64,000 nt of DNA from Vulcanimicrobiota bacterium (GTDB lineage: Bacteria; Vulcanimicrobiota; Vulcanimicrobiia; Vulcanimicrobiales; Vulcanimicrobiaceae). The position numbers were made by a program, and so were the translations under genes. The stretch covers positions 27,683 to 91,682 of the forward strand of contig JAFANA010000016.1 in NCBI GenBank assembly GCA_019232905.1. The letters are read 5' to 3'. The notes below the pieces were generated by a model, which did no database searches, was not told the DNA's origin, and saw nothing but the letters and a program-made list of their open reading frames with translations. This document shows positions 47,770 to 55,696 of the stretch, piece by piece; the stretch's first letter is position 1; every line of letters begins with the position of its first letter.

Positions 47770-48818
47770 GCGTTCAGTGGTTCGGTCGCCGTTGCGACGC
47801 CCGCTTCCGCGAACGTCTTCATCTCGCGCACCATCCGCGCCGCCGCTTCGCACAACGGAAACGCGAGTGCGGCGCCGCTCGCTTCACCCAAACGTAAATC
47901 GAGATCGAAGAGCGGAACGAGTCCGAGGTGACGCAGCGCAACGGCGTGTCCCTGTTCGCGCGACCGATGCGCGGCAATGCAGTAGCCGACGCTCTCGCTT
48001 GCGATCCGCGATGCGAGCAACGCAGCCGCCGAAACGATGAAGCCGTCGAGAATAACCGGCACGCGCGCCTGCGCCGCCGCAAGTAGCGCGCCCGCAAGGC
48101 CCACGATCTCATAGCCGCCGACCTCGCGTGCGATGACGCGCCAATCCGCGCCGCGTAGACGCGTTGCGGCCTCGTCGACGATCGCGGTTTTTCGACGCAG
48201 TGTCTCGTCGTCGATGCCGGTTCCGCGTCCGACGACCGTTTCCGCAGCCGCCTCGGTAAACGCCGCGATCATCGCGGCCGCACTCGTGGAATTGCCGATA
48301 CCCATTTCGCCGAGCGCGATGATTTCGGGCGAAACCCGCTCGCGGATGTACGCGAACGCCTCCATACCGGCGCGGAGCGCGCGATCGAGTTCTGCATCCG
48401 TCATCGCGGCTTCGCGTGCCAAGTTCCGTGTGCCGAGCCCGACGTTGAGGTCGATCAACCGGTCGTGTTTCGGCAGCGGCGTTGCAACGCCAAAATCGGC
48501 AACGAAGACTTCCGCGCGCGAAACGCGCGCAAACGCGTTGATCGCGGCAAACTCCGCAAGAAATGCGCCCACCATTTGCGGCGTGACCTCGGCCGGATAG
48601 GCGCTGATGCCCTCGACGGTCACACCATGATCGCCGGCGCCTACGAGAATCGCGCGACGCTGGTAAACCGGAGGCAATCCGCCGTGAATTGCGGCGAGCC
48701 GTTCGGCGAGTTCCTCAATGCGTCCAAGGCTGCCGATCGGTTTGGTGAGCTGGTCGATTCGCTCGCGCGCCGCACGCGCGGCGGCGCCGTCAAGAGGCGG
48801 AATTGAGATGACTGACAT
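47766..48818 (-). CDS. cobT: Nicotinate-nucleotide--dimethylbenzimidazole phosphoribosyltransferase (CobT)
   Basis: A 350-residue enzyme that makes alpha-ribazole 5'-phosphate from the lower-ligand base. Recognised by LTKPIGSLGRIEELAERLA at the start, the AGDHGVTVEGISAYP active-site loop, GEMGIGNSTSAAAMIAAF, and LRLGEASGAALAFPL with the catalytic glutamate near the end. ATG at 48818 overlaps the end of the cobC-like gene by 29 bases. Member of the serA-cob transcript. Confidence 0.95.
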   Translation of the reverse strand: MSVISIPPLDGAAARAARERIDQLTKPIGSLGRIEELAERLAAIHGGLPPVYQRRAILVGAGDHGVTVEGISAYPAEVTPQMVGAFLAEFAAINAFARVSRAEVFVADFGVATPLPKHDRLIDLNVGLGTRNLAREAAMTDAELDRALRAGMEAFAYIRERVSPEIIALGEMGIGNSTSAAAMIAAFTEAAAETVVGRGTGIDDETLRRKTAIVDEAATRLRGADWRVIAREVGGYEIVGLAGALLAAAQARVPVILDGFIVSAAALLASRIASESVGYCIAAHRSREQGHAVALRHLGLVPLFDLDLRLGEASGAALAFPLCEAAARMVREMKTFAEAGVATATEPLNA

Positions 48819-49407
48819 CGTTGAGGGTGATTAGCCGCACTTGCTCGGGAGTCATGGCGATCCTCGTAACGGACGCTTGCGAAAAGCTGACGCTCAGGCC
48901 GTCGCCAGGCAGGTCCTGGATGGCGGAGCCGAGCACGTCGAGCACCGCGTGCAGCACGCCCGCGTGCGTTACGACGAGCACGTCTTCGTGCGACGTTCGC
49001 CGCAGGTCATCGAGAAACGATTGCACGCGCGCGCACACGTCCTCGAACCGTTCGCCGCCTTCGGGCTGATAGAGCTTTGCCGCCGTTGCTCCGTGCTCGG
49101 CGAATTGCGGCCACCGTTCGATGATCTCCGGCCACGTGAGACCTTCCCATTCGCCGAAGTCGAACTCGCGAATGCGCGGATCGATCTGCACTTCGAGGCC
49201 GTGCGGCTTCGCGATGATGCGCGCCGTTTCAATTGCTCGCTGCAGATCGCTTGCATAGACCGCATCAAACCGGTGATCGCGCAGCGCGTCGCAAACGGCT
49301 TGTGCTTGCGCGCGGCCCGCTTCCGAGAGCGGAATATCACTGCGGCCTTGATAGCGACGCGTCGCGTTCCATTCGGTTTGTCCGTGCCGCACGAAGACGA
49401 TGTTGAT
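48790..49407 (-). CDS. cobC: Alpha-ribazole-5'-phosphate phosphatase-like histidine phosphatase (CobC-like)
   Basis: Histidine-phosphatase-superfamily enzyme, about 205 residues: RHGQTEWNATRRYQGRSD with the phospho-histidine, YASDLQRAIETA, REFDFGEWEGLTWPEI, and the second histidine VVTHAGVLHAV. Context (cobT, cobS) suggests dephosphorylation of alpha-ribazole phosphate. The only standard start in frame, GTG at 49392, would delete the first beta strand; the codon ATC at 49407, preceded by AAAGGA at 9 bases, gives the standard N-terminus M-NIVFVRHGQT. I choose 49407 as a likely non-canonical start; this needs proof. Confidence 0.85.
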   Translation of the reverse strand: MNIVFVRHGQTEWNATRRYQGRSDIPLSEAGRAQAQAVCDALRDHRFDAVYASDLQRAIETARIIAKPHGLEVQIDPRIREFDFGEWEGLTWPEIIERWPQFAEHGATAAKLYQPEGGERFEDVCARVQSFLDDLRRTSHEDVLVVTHAGVLHAVLDVLGSAIQDLPGDGLSVSFSQASVTRIAMTPEQVRLITLNDVSHLNSAS

Positions 49408-49425
49408 CTCGAGAAGTCCTTTCAG

Positions 49426-50052
49426 CTAGAGCGCTTGCCGTGCCGTATCGACGAGCAAATCGCCGAGATGATCGTCCACGCACGCATCGAGCACCTGCCA
49501 GATGCCTCCATCCACCGAAAATCTGGCGTACGCGCCGTTGCGGACCTGAGGTTCCCATAACTGCGAAAGCGGACGGTGCGCGGCATCCAGCAACGCAAGA
49601 CGCACGAGCACGTCGTGCGTCACGATCGCGACATCGGCATTCTCGCCGATGGTGCGGGCAAACGCGCGCCATCGCTGCATCACGTCATCCAACGACTCGC
49701 CCCCTTCAAAACGCACGCGCTCGGGCGTTTCGCGCCAGGCGCGCAGAACCTCAGGATCTTCGCGCTCGAGATCTTCGCGCAAACGGCCTTCCCACGTTCC
49801 ATGCGAGATTTCGATCAGCCGCCGGTCGACTTCGATGTCCACACCCAAACGCGCTGCGAGCGGAGCGGCTGTGTCGACGCAACGCGCAAGCGGACTCGAA
49901 ATCACCCGTGAAATGCGCGCGCCGCCCAGGGCGTCCGCAAGCGCGTTCGCCTGTTGCCGCCCTGTTTCGGTGAGACGCGACTCACGCTGGCCTTGATATC
50001 GTCCTTCGCGATTCCAGTCGGTTTCGCCGTGACGAACGATAGAAACGATCAT
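49426..50052 (-). CDS. Histidine phosphatase, candidate metal-independent phosphoserine phosphatase
   Basis: A 208-residue phosphoglycerate-mutase-like enzyme: MIVSIVRHGETDWNREGRY, SSPLARCVDTA, LIEISHGTWEGRL, and IVTHDVLVRLALLD with the second histidine. It lacks the longer insertions of a glycolytic mutase. ATGA overlap with serA makes translation coupled, which points to the metal-independent phosphoserine phosphatase type known from Hydrogenobacter (PspA/iPSP); no classical SerB gene is in view. General phosphatase activity is the alternative. Confidence 0.8.
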   Translation of the reverse strand: MIVSIVRHGETDWNREGRYQGQRESRLTETGRQQANALADALGGARISRVISSPLARCVDTAAPLAARLGVDIEVDRRLIEISHGTWEGRLREDLEREDPEVLRAWRETPERVRFEGGESLDDVMQRWRAFARTIGENADVAIVTHDVLVRLALLDAAHRPLSQLWEPQVRNGAYARFSVDGGIWQVLDACVDDHLGDLLVDTARQAL

Positions 50053-51644
50053 ACTTTTGCGAGACGCACGGATGCGATGCCGTCGACGCGTCCGATCGCA
50101 TCGAGCACGCCGCGCTCGACGTCGCGATCGACTTCCAACACCATCATCGCTTCACCGCCGCGCTCGCCGCGAGCGACTTGCATCGTCGAGATGTTCACGT
50201 CGGCATTGCCCAAGATCGTGCCGATTCTCCCCACCATACCGGGAACGTCGCGATGACGCGTCACGAGCATCGCGCCGGAAGGCACGGCATCCACTTCAAA
50301 TCCGTCGATCTCCACAATGCGCGGCCCATGCGGAAGCACGGTGCCGACGACGCGGTGATCGCCAGCGGCAACGACCAGCGATGCACGGAACGGGGAGCTG
50401 CTGCCTTCACGAGACACTGTCGCGCGCACGCCGATATCTCGAGCGACCGTGTTTGCATTGACCAGCGTGACGCGCTGATCGGTCATGAACGGCAACACGC
50501 CGGCAAGCAACGCCGCAAGGAATGGTTCCGCATCAAGTGACTCGAGTTCGCCTTGTAAGACGATGGCGAGTTCGTCTCGCATCGATGCATCGAAGAGTTG
50601 CGGGAGTAGCACGCCCAATCGATACGCGAGGTCGACGAAGCCGCCGGCGCGCTCGGCGTCGGCCCCGGTGAGGCTCGGCGCGTTCACAGCGCCGCTCGCG
50701 GGACGCCCGCCGAGCACGTGCACGACATCGCGCGCAAGCTCCAGCGCAATCCGCTCCAACGCTTCGTACGTCGAACCGCCCAAGTGCGGCGTTGCGACGA
50801 CGCGTTCGTGCATCATCAGCTTTCGTGACGGCGAATCTGCCGGCGGCGGCTCTTCGGGAAAAACGTCGATGGCGACGGCACGCAGATGTCCGCGTTCGAG
50901 TGCATCGAGCAACGCAGCACCGTCTACGACCGCGCCGCGCGCGCAGTTCACGAGGACTCCATCTTCATGCATCAGCGCGAGCGCGCGGCCGTCCATCATG
51001 CCGCGCGTTTGCGGCGTAAGGGGAACGTGCAACGTCACGATATCCGCGCGCCCAAGAACATCGTCGAACTCGAGCAGTTCGACGCCGAGTGCGTTCGCGC
51101 GCGATGCCGGAATGTAGGGATCGAATGCGATCACATTCATGCCGAACGCGGCGGCACGTGAGGCAATATTGCTGCCGATGCGTCCCAGCCCGACGATGCC
51201 GAGGGTTTTGCCGTAGAGCTCGTACCCTATGAACGGCTTGCGATCCCATGTGCCGGCGTGCACGCTCGCGTGCGCTTGCGGGACATTCCGCATCGCCGCA
51301 AGCATCAGCGCAAACGTTTGTTCCGTTGCAGCGAGCGTATTCGCCGCCGGCGTATTGACGACGACGATGCCGGCGGCAGTCGCCGCGTCGACGTCGATGG
51401 CGTCCACGCCGACACCCGCGCGCGCAACGACTTCCAACCGCGGTGCCGATTCCAGAAGCGCCGCGTCAACGCGCGTCTCGGAGCGAACGATGAGCCCGCG
51501 CGCGTCGCGAAGCGCGTCATGCAGTTCGTGCGGGGCCTTTCCTACAACGGAAACGACTTCCGCGCCGGCGTCGCGCAATAGCGCGAGTCCGCGCTCGTCA
51601 AACGGTTCCGCGACGACGACACGTCCCAAGGGCGATTCAACCAT
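50049..51644 (-). CDS. serA: D-3-phosphoglycerate dehydrogenase
   Basis: First step of serine synthesis, oxidising 3-phosphoglycerate. About 531 residues, the long type: NAD-binding KTLGIVGLGRIGSNIA, NCARGAVVDGAAL (substrate arginine), AIDVFPEEPPP with catalytic glutamate, ATPHLGGSTYEA with catalytic histidine, then an intervening domain and a C-terminal ACT domain (VPGMVGRIGTILGNADVNIS) likely for serine feedback. Start ATG 51644; a longer ORF to 51884 has no support. Overlaps the phosphatase stop as ATGA. Probably leads the serA-cob operon. Confidence 0.96.
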   Translation of the reverse strand: MVESPLGRVVVAEPFDERGLALLRDAGAEVVSVVGKAPHELHDALRDARGLIVRSETRVDAALLESAPRLEVVARAGVGVDAIDVDAATAAGIVVVNTPAANTLAATEQTFALMLAAMRNVPQAHASVHAGTWDRKPFIGYELYGKTLGIVGLGRIGSNIASRAAAFGMNVIAFDPYIPASRANALGVELLEFDDVLGRADIVTLHVPLTPQTRGMMDGRALALMHEDGVLVNCARGAVVDGAALLDALERGHLRAVAIDVFPEEPPPADSPSRKLMMHERVVATPHLGGSTYEALERIALELARDVVHVLGGRPASGAVNAPSLTGADAERAGGFVDLAYRLGVLLPQLFDASMRDELAIVLQGELESLDAEPFLAALLAGVLPFMTDQRVTLVNANTVARDIGVRATVSREGSSSPFRASLVVAAGDHRVVGTVLPHGPRIVEIDGFEVDAVPSGAMLVTRHRDVPGMVGRIGTILGNADVNISTMQVARGERGGEAMMVLEVDRDVERGVLDAIGRVDGIASVRLAKV

Positions 51645-51695
51645 GGGCGCAGGTTCGCCCGAGGGCCGGCGCTCTCTTGCGTCGTAGCAAGAGCT

Positions 51696-52580
51696 ATGTC
51701 CAAGAACGGTGATGTGCGCCTTGCCGTGCGCAAGATGTACAAACTTTACATCAACGGCGCGTTCGTGCGCTCTGAATCGGGACGCAGCGACCCGCTCTGG
51801 GACGGAAAAGAATTCGGCGCGAATATCGCACGCGCTTCGCGAAAAGATGCGCGCGACGCTGTCGTAGCAGCACGCGCAGCGCAACCCAAGTGGTGGAAGA
51901 CCGCACCCGCAACGCGCGGATTGATTCTTTACCGCCTTGCCGAGATGATGGAAGCGCGGCGCGCGGAACTGGTCGAACGCGTGCGCGAAGGCTTAGACCT
52001 CTCGGCGGATCAAGCGGAACGCGAGGTGACGGCCTCGATCGACCGCACCGTCTGGTACGCGGGCTGGTGCGATAAGTACAACGCGCTGCTTTCCACGCGT
52101 AATCCTGTCGGCGGCCCACACTTCAATTTTTCCACCGCTGAACCGATGGGCGTCGTGGCCGTACTCGCCCCCGATCGCCCGGCGTTGCTTGGGCTCATCT
52201 CTGCCGTGCTGCCGCCGATTGTAGCCGGCAACACCGTCGTCGTTATCGCCTCCGAACTCGATCCGCGCACCGCGGTCGTGTTTGCCGAGGCGCTCGCAAC
52301 GTGCGATCTTCCGGCGGGTGTCGCAAACGTGCTGACCGGCTATCGCAACGAAATTGCGCCGGTTCTTGCAAAGCACATGGACGTCAATGCGATCGCATTG
52401 GAAAGCGTCGATCCGGTACTGCGCGAGTCGATCGAGCGCGAATCGGCCGAAAACATCAAACGCGTACGTCTCTATCCAATGCGCGCCCGCGAAGAGTGGT
52501 ACAGCTCATCCGTGCAAAGCCTCGACGAAATCAGCGCGTACTGCGAAATAAAAACGATCTGGCACCCGGCCGGGGTATGA
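51696..52580 (+). CDS. Aldehyde dehydrogenase-family protein lacking the catalytic half
   Basis: A 294-residue protein homologous to ALDH N-terminal, cofactor-binding domain: KLYINGAFVRSESGR, YAGWCDKYNALLSTRNPV, FSTAEPMGVVAVLAPDRPAL, AGNTVVVIASEL and LPAGVANVLTGYRNE. The catalytic cysteine and general-base regions are missing, and the tail (VRLYPMRAREEWYSS, YCEIKTIWHPAGV) is an ordered ending rather than truncation. The KTIWHP ending matches short ALDH-like proteins that I recall next to DeoC and ALDH in actinobacteria, so a partner or pseudoenzyme role seems likely. ATGA overlap with the next gene indicates coupled translation. Confidence 0.8.
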   Translation: MSKNGDVRLAVRKMYKLYINGAFVRSESGRSDPLWDGKEFGANIARASRKDARDAVVAARAAQPKWWKTAPATRGLILYRLAEMMEARRAELVERVREGLDLSADQAEREVTASIDRTVWYAGWCDKYNALLSTRNPVGGPHFNFSTAEPMGVVAVLAPDRPALLGLISAVLPPIVAGNTVVVIASELDPRTAVVFAEALATCDLPAGVANVLTGYRNEIAPVLAKHMDVNAIALESVDPVLRESIERESAENIKRVRLYPMRAREEWYSSSVQSLDEISAYCEIKTIWHPAGV

Positions 52581-53137
52581 CGGAGGAACTTCTCCTGTGG
52601 TGCCGCCGGTTGTGGGACCGGCATCTGGTCATGGGAACCTCCGGCAACGTCAGCATGCGCCTTGACGACGGGGATTTGCTCGTCACGCCCTCGCAGCGCG
52701 GCCTCGGCTACCTTCATGCCGAGGATATCGTGCGTGTCGACCTCGACGGGCAGCCGCGCGATCCGGCCCAGCGCGCGACGAGCGAATTGCCCCTGCATCT
52801 CGCCGCTTACCGCACGCGCCCAGACGTCCGCGCCGTCGTACATACCCACCCGACGATGTCGGTCGTCTGGTCAAAGACCGGCGCGCTGTTTCCCCGCGAT
52901 ACTGTCGGCGCTCGCGAGTCACTCGGCACCTGCGCCTGGACACCGTACCGAAAAAACGGCACGCAAGAGCTCGCCGATCTCTGCGCGGCCGAGTTCGAAC
53001 GGGGCATCAACCTCGTCGTGATGGAGCGCCACGGGGTGACTGCAATCGCCTCGACGATCGAGGAGGCATTCATGCAGACCGAACTCGCCGAGGAAGCGGC
53101 GCGGATCGCCTACTTCTCGCAAGGAATCGCCTTCTAG
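52577..53137 (+). CDS. Class II aldolase/adducin-family protein
   Basis: A 186-residue zinc-dependent aldolase or epimerase type (FucA/AraD). Motifs: MGTSGNVSMRLDDGDLLVTPSQ, TSELPLHLAAYRTRPDVRAVVHTHPTMS with the zinc histidines HTH, and VVMERHGVTAIASTIEEAFM with the third histidine. ATG at 52577 overlaps the previous stop as ATGA; a longer frame upstream overlaps the ALDH-like gene. The pair suggests a small sugar or sugar-phosphate catabolic pathway, but the substrate cannot be assigned. Confidence 0.9.
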   Translation: MTEELLLWCRRLWDRHLVMGTSGNVSMRLDDGDLLVTPSQRGLGYLHAEDIVRVDLDGQPRDPAQRATSELPLHLAAYRTRPDVRAVVHTHPTMSVVWSKTGALFPRDTVGARESLGTCAWTPYRKNGTQELADLCAAEFERGINLVVMERHGVTAIASTIEEAFMQTELAEEAARIAYFSQGIAF

Positions 53138-53159
53138 CATTGGAGAACCGGTCGGCAAG

Positions 53160-53942
53160 GTGAGCTATCGGACCCCAATGCATCAGCGCCTTGCGAACGC
53201 GCTGAGCTACAACGAGTTCAAGATTTTTTATCAGCCCGTTGTGGATTTGCCGACGGGGTCGATTGTCGGCGCCGAAGCGCTCTGCCGCTGGCCGACACGC
53301 GAAGGCAACTTCAACCCGCCGGAAACCTTCATTACGCAAGCCGAAACGTCGGGATTCATCGTGCAGCTCGGCGATTGGGTGCTCAAAACCGCGGTCGAGC
53401 AAGTGCGCGCGTGGCAAGAGCGCTTCACCATCGACTTTCACCTGGCGGTAAATCTGTCAGGCCGCCAGTTTCTTCACCACAACTTGATGAAGTCGATCGA
53501 AGAAGCGATTCAAAAAAACCGATATGAATCGCGGTTGCTCGAGTTCGAAATCACCGAGAGCGTTGCAATGCACAATGCCGAGGACTCGATCGGCATTATG
53601 CGTCAGCTCAAAACGCGCGGCATGTCGCTCGCGCTCGATGATTTCGGCACGGGATACTCATCGCTCGCGTATCTCAAGCGGTTTCCGATCGACAAACTAA
53701 AGATCGATAAAACCTTCGTCCGCGATATTCCCGAAGACAGCAACGATCTGGCCATCGTCACCGCGATCATCGCAATGGCGCACGCGCTCGGACTCAAAGT
53801 GCAGGCCGAAGGCGTCGAGACGAGCGCGCAAGCCGACTTTTTGCGCGACTGCGGCTGCGAATTCGCGCAGGGCTACCTGTTCGGACGCCCGCTCCCGCCC
53901 GATGAATTCGAAGCGCTGCTCGAGCAGTCTAGCGCGGCGTGA
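53160..53942 (+). CDS. Stand-alone EAL c-di-GMP phosphodiesterase
   Basis: A 260-residue single EAL domain. Catalytic features are intact: GAEALCRWPT (the EAL motif), NLSGRQFLHHN, EFEITESVAM, DDFGTGYSSLAYLKRF, KLKIDKTF, QAEGVET and the Q in FAQGYLFGRPL. No GGDEF or sensor domain is attached. GTG start at 53160; a purine-rich AGG lies just upstream. It follows the class II aldolase by 22 bases on the same strand. Likely an active c-di-GMP hydrolase. Confidence 0.9.
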   Translation: MSYRTPMHQRLANALSYNEFKIFYQPVVDLPTGSIVGAEALCRWPTREGNFNPPETFITQAETSGFIVQLGDWVLKTAVEQVRAWQERFTIDFHLAVNLSGRQFLHHNLMKSIEEAIQKNRYESRLLEFEITESVAMHNAEDSIGIMRQLKTRGMSLALDDFGTGYSSLAYLKRFPIDKLKIDKTFVRDIPEDSNDLAIVTAIIAMAHALGLKVQAEGVETSAQADFLRDCGCEFAQGYLFGRPLPPDEFEALLEQSSAA

Positions 53943-53996
53943 CGCTTGCAGACTCGTAGGACTTCGAGCCCCGCTGCGCCAACCGGGCTGTGCCGC

Positions 53997-54084
53997 GGAG
54001 AGGTGGTCGAGCGGTTGAAGGCACTCGCTTGGAAAGCGAGCAGACGTGACAAGCGTCTCGAGGGTTCGAATCCCTCCCTCTCCG
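53997..54084 (+). tRNA. tRNA-Ser(GGA)
   Basis: Class II tRNA of 88 bases: acceptor GGAGAGG/CCTCTCC, anticodon loop TTGGAAA (anticodon GGA), long variable arm, T-loop TTCGAAT. CCA is not encoded (GGT follows the discriminator). Confidence 0.96.
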
Positions 54085-54097
54085 GGTTTCATCGTTA

Positions 54098-54122
54098 AGA
54101 GCCGGGCTTTGCTCGGCTTTTG
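54098..54122 (+). terminator. Rho-independent terminator after tRNA-Ser
   Basis: AGCCGGGC and GCTCGGCT pair (54100-54107 with 54111-54118, one G-T) with a TTT loop, followed by TTTTG. It sits 16 bases after the tRNA. Confidence 0.75.
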
Positions 54123-54138
54123 TCATATAGGGTAGGCG

Positions 54139-55305
54139 ATGCCGCGCGTCTCCATCCTCGACCGCTACCTCGTCTCTGCGATGATCCCGCCGTTTCTTTT
54201 TGGAATCGCCGCTTTCTTGATTTTCTGGGCGTTCAACATCTTCTTCATCGCCTCTGATTTCATCATCAATCAGCACGCGCCGGTGCTTCTCGTTTTACGG
54301 TTTGTCATCTATCGGATGCCGCAATGCACGCCGATGGCGTTTCCTTTTGCATCGCTGCTCGCCGGTCTGTGGTCGATGGGACAATTCGTCGGCAACAACG
54401 AGATCACCGCAATGCGCGCCGCGGGAATTTCCGTGTGGCGCATCGCGCTCGGGCCCATTCTTTTCGGCGTCGCCGCAGCCGTCGCGTGCTATTTCATCAA
54501 TGAATCAATCGCTCCCCAAGCAGTGGACATTTCGACGCGAAGCTTCTATCAGATCGTCTACCATGCCGACACGCTCCCGGCCGAGCAGCAGATCTTCCGC
54601 AAAGACACGGCAACGGAAACGGTCTATTACGTGACGCAGGTGATGCCCGATAACGCGACGCTCGAAGGCGTGCAGATTTTCAAGGCGGCTCGCATGCAAA
54701 CATGGAGTGAAACGCTCCAGGCAAAGTCGGCAACGCTCCAGGACGGCTTCATGACGTTGCATGAGCCGGTCGTTTCGCGGTACAACGCGAACGGCGACGT
54801 GACGAAACAACGAACCGGAAAAGACGTGACCGTGCCGCTGCCGGCGGGCGAGACCGCCAAAGAGTTCTTGAGCAGCGTAAACTCCGATTCGTGGACGATG
54901 TCGAGTGCGCGGCTGCGTCAACAGATCGACGCGTTGCAGTCGCAAGGCATCGGTGGAACGGCGCTCGGTGTGCTGCGCGTCAACCTCGCAAATAAGACCG
55001 CGTGGCCTTTTGCGTGCATCGTCGGCATCTTTCTCTCGGTCCCGCTTGCGATACGCTTCGGCAATCGCGGACGCTTCGCCGGCATCGGCCTCTCGATCTT
55101 CGCGCTCTTTATCTACTACCTGATGGTCTCCGCAGCGTCATCGTTCGGGCGCACGGGGTTCATCGACGCGACGCTTTCGTGCTGGTTGCCGAACATTATC
55201 ATCACGGTTACGACCCTTGGGTTGATGTGGCAAGAGGAACCGCTCATCACGACGCGTCCGCGGCTAGTCGCGCTGCGCCAGCCGCCACGCCCCGCCGAGC
55301 AGTAA
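54139..55305 (+). CDS. LptF/LptG (YjgP/YjgQ)-family permease
   Basis: A 388-residue inner-membrane protein of the lipopolysaccharide transport complex. Helices at ~15-35, ~55-80 and ~100-120, a large periplasmic beta domain (about 130-275), then three C-terminal helices (WPFACIVGIFLSVPLAIRF, GLSIFALFIYYLMVS and NIIITVTTLGLM). The cytoplasmic EITAMRAAGISVWRIAL loop is typical of LptG. Only one copy is in view. It indicates an outer membrane with LPS-like lipid in this organism. Convergent overlap of 42 bases with the gene at 55264. Confidence 0.9.
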   Translation: MPRVSILDRYLVSAMIPPFLFGIAAFLIFWAFNIFFIASDFIINQHAPVLLVLRFVIYRMPQCTPMAFPFASLLAGLWSMGQFVGNNEITAMRAAGISVWRIALGPILFGVAAAVACYFINESIAPQAVDISTRSFYQIVYHADTLPAEQQIFRKDTATETVYYVTQVMPDNATLEGVQIFKAARMQTWSETLQAKSATLQDGFMTLHEPVVSRYNANGDVTKQRTGKDVTVPLPAGETAKEFLSSVNSDSWTMSSARLRQQIDALQSQGIGGTALGVLRVNLANKTAWPFACIVGIFLSVPLAIRFGNRGRFAGIGLSIFALFIYYLMVSAASSFGRTGFIDATLSCWLPNIIITVTTLGLMWQEEPLITTRPRLVALRQPPRPAEQ

Positions 55306-55569
55306 CCAGCGATCGACCGTCACTTCGTGTCTGCCCTGCACGCCGACGTACTGCGCGTGCACGATCATCGTGCCGCCATGCACTTGGATCTTTTGCACGA
55401 GCACGGTTAACGGATCGTATTCGTAGACGCTGAGCTTGAGCTTCGCTTTATCGGAAAAATGCGGCGCGAGCAGCTCGCGCTCCACGTCGTCATGGCCGTG
55501 CGCGATCGACTCAGCCAGCTGCGCATAGCGTTGCGAGACGGCCATTTGAACGTCTGCCGAAACAGGCAT
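55264..55569 (-). CDS. Small protein of unknown function, NTF2-like pattern
   Basis: A 101-residue protein (start MPVSADVQMAVSQRY). The layout, one helix (RYAQLAESIAHGHDDVERELLAPHF) followed by beta strands (KLKLSVYEY, LTVLVQKIQVHGGTMIVHAQYVG, RHEVTVDRWLLLGGAWRL), looks like an NTF2/SnoaL-type fold, where lone proteins often bind small ligands. Convergent with the permease gene. The start codon region (55544-55572) is repeated imperfectly at 56789-56817. Confidence 0.6.
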   Translation of the reverse strand: MPVSADVQMAVSQRYAQLAESIAHGHDDVERELLAPHFSDKAKLKLSVYEYDPLTVLVQKIQVHGGTMIVHAQYVGVQGRHEVTVDRWLLLGGAWRLAQRD

Positions 55570-55572
55570 CGT
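55544..55572. repeat. Imperfect direct repeat, copy 1
   Basis: 29 bases starting atttgaacgtctgccgaaac, 26 identical to 56789-56817. Covers the first codons of the 55264-55569 gene. Together with copy 2 it brackets the DUF1259 gene. Confidence 0.7.
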
Positions 55573-55696
55573 GCTGCCTTGCCTGCAGCGCAACGTTATC
55601 CTCCGTACACGGCGAGTGCGGCGGGCGATCTTGTGGGTAACTCTTGCTCACCTCGCTACTCACGTTTGGCCGTATTGGCCGTTTGGGTGTGTTGTA

